A stretch of DNA of 64,000 nt from an uncultured Pelagibacteraceae bacterium (GTDB lineage: Bacteria > Pseudomonadota > Alphaproteobacteria > Pelagibacterales > Pelagibacteraceae). Below, one piece after another: positions 57,527 through 64,000 of this stretch; the stretch's first letter is position 1, and every line of letters begins with the position of its first letter. Position numbers and translations under genes: made by a program. The stretch lies in the NCBI GenBank assembly GCA_902550805.1, contig CACDAL010000002.1:1-64000 (forward strand), written 5' to 3'. A model generated the notes under the pieces. The model had not been told where the DNA came from, did no database searches, and saw nothing but the letters and a program-made list of their open reading frames with translations.

Positions 57527-58354
57527 TTATTTCCATTTCGCAATAGGTGGTAGAGACATCAATATAGCATCTACATTTCCACCAGTTTGCAATCCAAATT
57601 TTGTTCCTCTATCATATAATAAATTAAATTCCACATATCTTCCTCTTTTCTGATATTGGGTTTCTTTTTCCTTTTTTGTCCATTTTTTTTTATTTTTTTT
57701 TATTACTATTTCTCTAAAAATATTTTTAAAAGTTATTCCAACTTCTCTAACAAATGAAAAATCTTTTTCCCAATTATCTTTTTTATAGTCAAAGAAAATT
57801 CCACCTATTCCTCGTGTCTCTTTTCGATGTGCTAAATAAAAATATTCATCACACCATTTTTTATAATTTTTGTAATAATTTTTATTATGCATATCACAAG
57901 ATTTTTTTAATTCATTGTGAAACCATTTTTCTAATTTTTTATCTTTTAAGCATGGAGTTACATCGATACCGCCTCCAAACCATCCAAATGATGTGTAAAT
58001 GTATCGAGTATTAAAATGCATTGCTGGTACGTGAGGATTTTTCATATGCATAACTACAGATATTCCCGAAGCCCAGAATTTAGGATTTTTATTAGTTCCT
58101 GGTATCTTATTTCTAAATTGATTAGAAAACTTTCCATATACTTCTGAAAAATTTACACCAACTTTTTCAAAAATTTTTCCATTTTCAAAAATTCTATATT
58201 GACCACCACCTTCGTTTATTTTATTTCCTCTTTCCCAATTTTTATATTCAAATAAATTTTTTTTACCTTCTAGTTCTTCTATTTCAAGACACAAAACTTC
58301 TTGTAAAGTTTTGAACCAATTTCTTACTAATTTTTTTTTAATTATTTGTTCCAT
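57527..58354 (-). CDS. hemF: Oxygen-dependent coproporphyrinogen III oxidase
   Basis: It converts coproporphyrinogen III to protoporphyrinogen IX using O2. The 275-residue protein has [13 protein letters not shown] (about 108-120), [22 protein letters not shown] and [16 protein letters not shown] near the end. It is slightly shorter than the 300-residue relatives. Heme made here supplies the oxidase and bc1 complex. It overlaps trmL by 13 bp. Confidence 0.96.
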   Translation of the reverse strand: MEQIIKKKLVRNWFKTLQEVLCLEIEELEGKKNLFEYKNWERGNKINEGGGQYRIFENGKIFEKVGVNFSEVYGKFSNQFRNKIPGTNKNPKFWASGISVVMHMKNPHVPAMHFNTRYIYTSFGWFGGGIDVTPCLKDKKLEKWFHNELKKSCDMHNKNYYKNYKKWCDEYFYLAHRKETRGIGGIFFDYKKDNWEKDFSFVREVGITFKNIFREIVIKKNKKKWTKKEKETQYQKRGRYVEFNLLYDRGTKFGLQTGGNVDAILMSLPPIAKWK

Positions 58355-58824
58355 ATATAGTTGGTTTGCCTTAAATTTTCAGATAAAATTATTGCAACTG
58401 ATGTTGCCAAGTTTAAAGATCTTTTTTTTTCAATCATTGGTATCTTTATTTTATTTTTTACTTTTTTATGTACTTTTTCAGGAACTCCAAAACTTTCTCT
58501 TCCAAATAACAGTGTATCATTAATATTAAAATTGAAATCAGTATATTTTTTTTCTGCTTTAGTTGTAATCAAAATAATTCTTTCATTCTTTTTTTCCTTA
58601 AAAAATTCATCCGCACTTTTATAAATTCTAATCATACTTTTATCTAAATAATCCATAACAACTCTTTTAAATCTTCTATCATTGAATAAAAAACCGCAGG
58701 GTTCAATTATTTCAAGAATTGCACCAAGACAAGAACACGTTCTAGCTATAGCAGCAGTATTTTGAGGGATATCAGGCTCATAAAGCGCAATTTTTGGTGT
58801 TGAAGAGGTTTTTTCGTGTGTCAT
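58342..58824 (-). CDS. trmL: tRNA (cytidine34-2'-O)-methyltransferase
   Basis: This SPOUT methyltransferase modifies the wobble position of tRNA-Leu. The 160-residue protein has PDIPQNTAAIARTCSCLGA (about 18-36), LLFGRESFGVPE (about 107-118) and SLNLATSVAIILSE near the end. It precedes hemF on the same strand and is divergent from the petABC operon across 68 bp. Confidence 0.93.
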   Translation of the reverse strand: MTHEKTSSTPKIALYEPDIPQNTAAIARTCSCLGAILEIIEPCGFLFNDRRFKRVVMDYLDKSMIRIYKSADEFFKEKKNERIILITTKAEKKYTDFNFNINDTLLFGRESFGVPEKVHKKVKNKIKIPMIEKKRSLNLATSVAIILSENLRQTNYIWNK

Positions 58825-58892
58825 TGTTTCCTAGATAAATGTCTTTTTTCCTATAAGAAATCATATATTACAAGAGAATTAAAATATTAAAG

Positions 58893-59411
58893 ATGTCGGA
58901 ATCAGATAAAAAAAAGCATAATAGAAGAGATTTTATAATCACAGCAAGTACAGCAGCTGGTGCTGTAGGAGTTGGGGCTGCAGCATGGCCATTAATTGAC
59001 CAAATGAATCCAGATGCATCAGTAAAGGCGTTAGCTAGTACGGAAGTTGACGTAAGTGCGATAGAGCCCGGTCAATCCATCACAGTATTGTGGAGAGGTA
59101 AACCGGTATTCATAAAAAGAAGAACAGAAGAAGAAATAAATAGCGCAAGATCTGTTGACTTAAAAGATTTAAAACATCCAGAAAGAGATGAAGACAGAGC
59201 AAAGAATCCAGAGTGGCTAGTTATGCTTGGAGTGTGTACTCATTTGGGATGTGTACCTTTGACTAACAAAGGAGACTATAATGCTTGGTTTTGTCCATGT
59301 CACGGATCTCATTACGACACTTCTGGAAGAATAAGAAAAGGACCTGCTCCAACAAATTTAGAAGTTCCAAAATATGTATTTGTTAATAGCAAAACTATTA
59401 AAATAGGATAA
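58893..59411 (+). CDS. petA: Ubiquinol-cytochrome c reductase Rieske iron-sulfur subunit
   Basis: The 172-residue protein has a twin-arginine type N-terminus ([10 protein letters not shown], about 8-17) with a single membrane helix that stays as anchor. The 2Fe-2S ligands lie in CTHLGCVP (about 128-135) and CPCHGSHYD (about 146-154). It takes electrons from ubiquinol and passes them to cytochrome c1. It opens the petABC operon. Confidence 0.98.
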   Translation: MSESDKKKHNRRDFIITASTAAGAVGVGAAAWPLIDQMNPDASVKALASTEVDVSAIEPGQSITVLWRGKPVFIKRRTEEEINSARSVDLKDLKHPERDEDRAKNPEWLVMLGVCTHLGCVPLTNKGDYNAWFCPCHGSHYDTSGRIRKGPAPTNLEVPKYVFVNSKTIKIG

Positions 59412-59415
59412 GCAA

Positions 59416-60684
59416 ATGAGTGATCACGATTATCAACCTAGTTCAAAGTTAGGAAAATGGTTTAATGATCGTTTGCCACTATTAACTCTTTCAAATCATC
59501 TTAGAGAATATCCAACACCTAAAAACTTAAATTATTGGTGGACATTTGGAGGAATACTTACTTTTTGTTTAATTACTCAAATTGTTACCGGAGTTATTTT
59601 GGGAATGCATTATATAGCTCACTCAGATTTAGCATTTGAAAGTGTTGAACATATTATGAGAGATGTAAATTACGGATGGTTAATACGTTATGTTCATGCA
59701 AATGGAGCGTCAATGTTCTTTCTTGCGGTTTACATACATATATTTAGAGCATTATATTATGGTTCTTACAAGTCTCCAAGAGAAGTAATTTGGATTATAG
59801 GAATGATTATCTATTTTTTAATGATGGCCACAGCCTTCATGGGCTATGTACTCCCGTGGGGCCAAATGAGTTTTTGGGGCGCGACAGTAATTACTAATTT
59901 ATTTAGCGCCATACCTTTTATTGGTGAAAGTATTACAAATTGGCTATGGGGAGGCTATTCAGTGGGCAACCCAACACTTACAAGATTTTTTAGTTTGCAT
60001 TATCTTTTGCCATTTTTAATTTTAGGATTAGTAATTCTTCATATTTGGGCACTACATGTTCCAGGAAATAACAACCCGATAGGAATTGAAATAAAAAAAC
60101 CCTCTAAGGATACAGTTCCTTTTCATCCTTATATTGTAATAAAAGATTTATTTGCTTTACTATTGTTTTTGATTGTTTTTGCATTTTTTGTATTTTATGC
60201 ACCAAATATTTTAGGGCATGCTGATAATTACATTGAAGCAAATCCTCTTGTAACACCAGCACACATAGTGCCAGAATGGTATTTATTACCTTTCTATGCT
60301 ATTTTGAGGTCAGTTCCTGATAAATTGTTTGGAGTTATAGCAATGTTTGCGTCTATTTTCGTATTAGTAATTTTGCCTTGGCTGGATACTTCTAAGGTAA
60401 GATCTGCAATATTCAGACCTATATATAAACAGTTTTATTGGTTCCTTATAGCGGATGTTATAATACTTGGATACATGGGGGCAATGCCCGCAGAAGGCAC
60501 ATATTTACTAATAGCCAGAATAGCAACTGTATATTATTTTGTTCATTTTTTAATAATCTTACCTTTTTTAGGGTTTAAAGAAAAAACACTTGAAGTTCCA
60601 CTTAGTATTGTGGAGCCAGTATTGGGAGGTTCACCCAAGCAAACTTCAACAAAAAATAATTCAAATCTAAGAGAAAATTTGTGA
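59416..60684 (+). CDS. petB: Cytochrome b of the bc1 complex
   Basis: The 422-residue membrane protein has eight helices. It carries the paired heme histidines ([38 protein letters not shown]), the [14 protein letters not shown] segment and the Qo-site [13 protein letters not shown] (about 290-302; variant of PEWY). It begins 4 bp after petA and overlaps petC by 4 bp. Confidence 0.98.
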   Translation: MSDHDYQPSSKLGKWFNDRLPLLTLSNHLREYPTPKNLNYWWTFGGILTFCLITQIVTGVILGMHYIAHSDLAFESVEHIMRDVNYGWLIRYVHANGASMFFLAVYIHIFRALYYGSYKSPREVIWIIGMIIYFLMMATAFMGYVLPWGQMSFWGATVITNLFSAIPFIGESITNWLWGGYSVGNPTLTRFFSLHYLLPFLILGLVILHIWALHVPGNNNPIGIEIKKPSKDTVPFHPYIVIKDLFALLLFLIVFAFFVFYAPNILGHADNYIEANPLVTPAHIVPEWYLLPFYAILRSVPDKLFGVIAMFASIFVLVILPWLDTSKVRSAIFRPIYKQFYWFLIADVIILGYMGAMPAEGTYLLIARIATVYYFVHFLIILPFLGFKEKTLEVPLSIVEPVLGGSPKQTSTKNNSNLRENL

Positions 60685-61463
60685 AAACATTTATAAAATT
60701 AATATTTTTTATAATATTGCTAATAAATTTTGGTAACAGCAAATTGTATGCTGAAACTTCTCAAAAGCTTTTAAAAACTGATTGGAGTTTTAAAAGTTTT
60801 TTTGGAAAATTTGATAGGGCCTCATTACAAAGAGGATATCAAGTTTATAATGAAGTTTGCTCATCTTGTCATTCAGTAAAGTATTTAAGTTATAGAAATC
60901 TTGCTGAAAAAGGAGGTCCAGAGTTTTCAGAAGCTGAAGCTAAAGCTATAGCTTCTAACTTTGAGGTTATAGATGGTCCCAACAGCACCGGGGAAATGTT
61001 CACAAGACAAGCAAGACTTTCCGATAAATTTGTTATGCCTTATGCAAACGATGAGGAGGCTAAATCCGCAAATGGGGGAGCGTATCCTCCTGATATGTCA
61101 GTTTTAGTTAAGGCAAGAAAAGGAGGGGCAGACTATATCTACTCAATTTTACTAGGATATGAAGAAGCTCCTTCCGATGTAAATCTTGAAGAAGGTGTTT
61201 ATTACAATAAATATATGTATGGAAATAAAATTAAAATGTCTTCACCACTATCAGAGGGAATAGTTGAGTATTCTGACGGTACAAAAGCGACTAAAGAACA
61301 GATGGCACAAGATGTTGTAAGTTTTTTAATGTGGGCAGCGGAACCTCACTTAGAACAAAGACATAAATTCGGCTTTAGAGTTATAATATATTTGATTATT
61401 TTAAGCGTACTTGTTTACTTTACAATGAAAAAAATATGGTCACGTATTGAATCTAAAGTTTAA
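60681..61463 (+). CDS. petC: Cytochrome c1 of the bc1 complex
   Basis: The 260-residue protein starts with GTG inside the petB stop overlap. It has a signal peptide ending near LYAET, the heme motif CSSCH (about 60-64) followed by [10 protein letters not shown], the axial Met region near [12 protein letters not shown], and a C-terminal anchor helix (about 232-250). It hands electrons to soluble cytochrome c and on to the aa3 oxidase at 28-34 kb. Its 3' end overlaps convergent ychF by 24 bp. Confidence 0.97.
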   Translation: MKTFIKLIFFIILLINFGNSKLYAETSQKLLKTDWSFKSFFGKFDRASLQRGYQVYNEVCSSCHSVKYLSYRNLAEKGGPEFSEAEAKAIASNFEVIDGPNSTGEMFTRQARLSDKFVMPYANDEEAKSANGGAYPPDMSVLVKARKGGADYIYSILLGYEEAPSDVNLEEGVYYNKYMYGNKIKMSSPLSEGIVEYSDGTKATKEQMAQDVVSFLMWAAEPHLEQRHKFGFRVIIYLIILSVLVYFTMKKIWSRIESKV

Positions 61464-62516
61464 TACATCTCCATCTTTAACGATGTATTCTTTACCTTCC
61501 AATCTCATTTTTCCAGATTCTTTTGATTTAATCCAGCCATTATTTTTTACAAAATCTTCATAAGAAACTGTTTCAGCTCTTATAAAACCTTTTTCGAAAT
61601 CTGAGTGTATTTCGCCAGCTGCTTTTGGAGCCGTACAATTTTTTTTTATTGTCCAGGCTCTAGATTCTTCTAGTCCAGATGTAAAAAATGTTTCAAGAGA
61701 AAGCAAATCATACCCTTTTTTTATTAAAGAATTTAACCCTTTATCTTTCATATTTAGCATTTCCATATAATTTTTTTTTTCATTTACATCTTCAAGGAGG
61801 TTAATTTGTGTTTCGATTTCAGCTGAAATAATGAGTGTATTTTTTTCACCAAATTTTTTTATGAATTTTTCAGAATATTTATTGCCATTTTTAATGCTTT
61901 GTTCATCTATATTACAAACATAAAGCTTTGGTTTTGTTGATAATAGGCCGCATAAGTCTAAATCTTTTTTTTCAAATTTTTCTTCTAAATATTTTAAATT
62001 TTTATCTTCATTAATTAGCTCCATTGCTTTTTCCAAAATTACCAACTGTTTATCCTCAACATTTTTTCTATTTTTTTTATCAAGTCTTTTCTGTATAGAT
62101 TCTAAATCTGCTAGTTTCATTTCAGTTTCTATAATTTCTAAGTCTCTAACAGGGTCAATATTTGAATTTACATTTTGAATATCTTCAGAATCGAAACATC
62201 TGATCATATGTATTACTGAATCAACTTCTTTTATATGTGATAAAAACTTATTTCCTAAACCTTCTCCTTTAGAAGCTCCTCTCACTAATCCTGCAATATC
62301 GACGAAAGTAATAGTAGTATAAATTTTTTTTTTTGAATTTGAAATAAAAGCTAATTTATCTAATCTTTCATCTGGAACTGCAACTAAACCTATGTTTGGG
62401 TCAATTGTGCAGAATGGAAAATTTTCCGCTTGTGCTTTATTTGAGTTTGTCAGTGCATTGAACAAAGTTGATTTGCCAACATTAGGCAATCCAACTATAC
62501 CGCACTTAAAACCCAT
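61440..62516 (-). CDS. ychF: Redox-regulated ATPase/GTPase YchF
   Basis: The 358-residue Obg-superfamily protein has GIVGLPNVGKSTLFNAL (about 6-22), DIAGLVRGASKGEGLGN (about 72-88, split by the switch region) and a C-terminal TGS domain ending DVLNFRFNT. The NxxE-type change typical of YchF allows ATP use. It is linked to translation and stress. One base separates it from pth upstream. Confidence 0.96.
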   Translation of the reverse strand: MGFKCGIVGLPNVGKSTLFNALTNSNKAQAENFPFCTIDPNIGLVAVPDERLDKLAFISNSKKKIYTTITFVDIAGLVRGASKGEGLGNKFLSHIKEVDSVIHMIRCFDSEDIQNVNSNIDPVRDLEIIETEMKLADLESIQKRLDKKNRKNVEDKQLVILEKAMELINEDKNLKYLEEKFEKKDLDLCGLLSTKPKLYVCNIDEQSIKNGNKYSEKFIKKFGEKNTLIISAEIETQINLLEDVNEKKNYMEMLNMKDKGLNSLIKKGYDLLSLETFFTSGLEESRAWTIKKNCTAPKAAGEIHSDFEKGFIRAETVSYEDFVKNNGWIKSKESGKMRLEGKEYIVKDGDVLNFRFNT

Positions 62517-63077
62517 TTAGTTATTATTAACTGTGCTTGAAAACAAATCTAATTTCTTATCAATCAATATTGACATTGATTTAATTACACTACTTGTTAT
62601 TTTTTCGACGTGTTCTTTTTCTTCTTCATTAAAGTCATTTAATACATGGTCAGACGTAGATATTTTTTTATCAGGCTTTCCTATTCCTATCCTTACTCTA
62701 GAATAATCTTTGCCAATAAATTTGTCTATAGAAGCAATACCATTATGCCCAGCGCTTGAACCTCCAAATTTTGCTTTTATTTTTCCAAATTCAACATCTA
62801 GATCGTCATGAAATACGATTACATTTTCTGCATCGATTTTAAAATATTCTAATAATTCTCTTATACAAATTCCAGAATTATTCATAAACGTAAGAGGTTT
62901 TATCGCGTATATTTTTTTCTCTCCAATGATTCCCGTGGTAAGCAAACCTTTAAATTTTGGTTTTTGTTTTGAAAGTTTAAATTCCTTGTTTATTGCATCG
63001 ACCATTTTAAAACCAACATTGTGTCTGTTATTTTCGCTATTAGGAGTTGGATTACCTAAGCCTACAAGTAGTAACAT
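62517..63077 (-). CDS. pth: Peptidyl-tRNA hydrolase
   Basis: It releases peptides from stalled peptidyl-tRNA. The 186-residue protein has VGLGNPTPNSENNRHNVGFKMVD (catalytic His about 20), PLTFMNNSG, the FHDDLDVEFG catalytic Asp region (about 94-103) and GSSAGHNGIASI. It lies in the conserved rplY-pth-ychF order downstream of prs. Confidence 0.97.
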   Translation of the reverse strand: MLLLVGLGNPTPNSENNRHNVGFKMVDAINKEFKLSKQKPKFKGLLTTGIIGEKKIYAIKPLTFMNNSGICIRELLEYFKIDAENVIVFHDDLDVEFGKIKAKFGGSSAGHNGIASIDKFIGKDYSRVRIGIGKPDKKISTSDHVLNDFNEEEKEHVEKITSSVIKSMSILIDKKLDLFSSTVNNN

Positions 63078-63112
63078 ATAAATTTATATTAAGAAGATTC
63101 TCACTATTGGTT

Positions 63113-63850
63113 TTATTTTTTCTCTGGTGGAGATTTATTTTCTTCTTTTGATTTGTCGCCAGTCTTATCTTTATCGCCTTCAGGTTTATCAGCACCTTCT
63201 GTAGTTTTTTCCTGACCTTCTGCTGCAGCTTCAGTTCCTTCGGCAGCTTCTCCTTCTCCTTCTGCTTCTGCTGGTTTTTCGGGTTCTTTAACTATTGTAG
63301 GAGCAGCTACAGTAGCAATCACAAAATCTCTACCCCGAATTGTTGGAGTAACGTTTTCTGGTAATTTAATTGAAGAAATTTTAATACTTGATCCAATGTC
63401 TAGTCCATCTAGGTCTACAATTAATTCTGTAGGAATATTTTCAGTTGGACATTTTAATTCAACTTTTCTTCTTACTATGTTTAATACGCCGCCTCTTTTC
63501 AATCCTGGAGACTGCTCGTTATTAATAAATTTTACCGGTATTTCCAAAATTATTTTTGCACCTTTTACAATTCTTAAAAAATCTATGTGGATTGGTTCAT
63601 CTGAGACAACATCGAAAGTTATATCTCTAGGAAGAACTTTTTGTTCTTTCCCGTCCAGATTTATTGAAATTACATTCGATAAGAAATTTTCTTTATCAAT
63701 TAAATTTTTAACTTCTTTTTTTGTTAGTGAAATTTTCTCATTATTATTTTGACCACCATAAATAATTCCTGGAACTTCACCTTCTTTTCTCAAAGTGTTA
63801 ACCTGACCTTTTGTTTCAGTATTTCTAATTGTTGCTTGAATTAAACTCAT
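63113..63850 (-). CDS. rplY: 50S ribosomal protein L25/general stress protein Ctc
   Basis: The 245-residue protein binds 5S rRNA. It has a standard L25 domain (about 1-90, with EVPGIIYGGQNNN and HIDFLRI) and a Ctc-type second domain (about 95-185, GVLNIVRRKVELKCPTENIP). An acidic Ala/Glu/Gly/Lys tail from about 190 to the end is unusually repetitive (EGEGEAAEGTEAAAEGQE). It precedes pth and follows prs. Confidence 0.95.
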   Translation of the reverse strand: MSLIQATIRNTETKGQVNTLRKEGEVPGIIYGGQNNNEKISLTKKEVKNLIDKENFLSNVISINLDGKEQKVLPRDITFDVVSDEPIHIDFLRIVKGAKIILEIPVKFINNEQSPGLKRGGVLNIVRRKVELKCPTENIPTELIVDLDGLDIGSSIKISSIKLPENVTPTIRGRDFVIATVAAPTIVKEPEKPAEAEGEGEAAEGTEAAAEGQEKTTEGADKPEGDKDKTGDKSKEENKSPPEKK

Positions 63851-63893
63851 AAAGTGGACGGTTTTTAACTGATGAATCTAAATTTTACAAGAA

Positions 63894-64000
63894 TTATTTA
63901 AATAGATCTGACACAGATGTTGAGTTAGAAATCCTTTTCATGGCTTCAGCCAATAAATTGGATATTGATAATACCTCTATATTTCTTGCCTTTTTTACCC
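63894..64000 (-). CDS. prs: Ribose-phosphate pyrophosphokinase (C-terminal end only, gene continues beyond window)
   Basis: The last 35 codons read on the - strand give a C-terminus IEVLSISNLLAEAMKRI ... SVSDLFK, the typical Prs ending (LLAEAIRRI...SVSxLF). The frame runs off the right edge. This enzyme makes PRPP. The prs-rplY-pth-ychF order matches the conserved proteobacterial cluster, which supports the call although only the end is visible. Confidence 0.85.
   Translation of the reverse strand, partial: VKKARNIEVLSISNLLAEAMKRISNSTSVSDLFK

Overview
The window looks like a piece of a small, very AT-rich, tightly packed alphaproteobacterial chromosome of the SAR11 / Candidatus Pelagibacter type. 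This assignment rests on gene content and layout, not on a database search. The pointers are: coding runs full of AAA/TTA/ATT codons; almost no intergenic DNA; an aa3-type cytochrome oxidase cluster, a bc1 complex, and an ATP synthase with both b and b' subunits; a CcrM-type methyltransferase; a carotene-to-retinal set (crtI, crtB, crtY, blh) next to ispH-thrB-rnhA; and DUF2093 and DUF3035 family proteins. I saw no insertion sequence, prophage, integrase, CRISPR array or rRNA operon. One tRNA gene is present.

Layout. 1-9.5 kb: the end of a coiled-coil protein; a RamB/ScfR-like regulator divergent from isocitrate lyase (aceA), with a repeat array and a small unlisted ORF between them; a DjlA-like co-chaperone; a DUF6134-like exported protein; a YitT/YczE-like membrane protein; a HupE/UreJ metal permease with an exported partner; and groES-groEL. 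9.5-18 kb: a HAD phosphatase, ribF, ileS, lspA, a lipoprotein and pgi on the + strand, then rsmD and purD on the - strand and a DUF2093 protein. 18-23.7 kb: an LPS operon (msbA, waaA, lpxK, lpxL-like) with ubiA upstream. 23.7-28 kb: small metabolic genes (DUF2721, quinone oxidoreductase, pirin, haloacid dehalogenase, rsmE) and a SCO1 copper chaperone. 28-35.8 kb: cytochrome c oxidase (an extra subunit III-like gene, coxB, coxA, coxC, coxIV, a small membrane protein, ctaB, cox11) followed by thrC.

35.8-48.4 kb is a nearly gapless run of 15 genes on the - strand, in transcription order: dciA-like, dsbA-like, smc, atpI, atpB, atpE, atpF', atpF, crtI, crtB, crtY, blh, ispH, thrB, rnhA. It places the Fo half of ATP synthase directly upstream of retinal synthesis. 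Retinal is the chromophore of proteorhodopsin, a light-driven proton pump, but neither a rhodopsin gene nor crtE is in this window. 48.4-64 kb: mutY, an FAD monooxygenase, ccrM, rnhB, a 44-residue membrane protein, a uracil-DNA glycosylase, a TPR protein, ispE, tRNA-Gln, a CCA-adding enzyme, greA, hemF, trmL, the bc1 complex (petABC), ychF, pth, rplY and the end of prs.

Respiration dominates the window: ubiA, bc1, aa3 oxidase, heme O synthesis, copper delivery, hemF and ATP synthase. The most unusual observations are an SMC protein with no recognisable hinge, a family-4-like uracil-DNA glycosylase lacking the expected iron-sulfur cysteines, a cluster of four GANTC sites in front of ccrM, an operator-like array in front of the aceA regulator, two small genes missing from the ORF track, and convergent gene pairs that repeatedly share a 4-bp stop-codon overlap.
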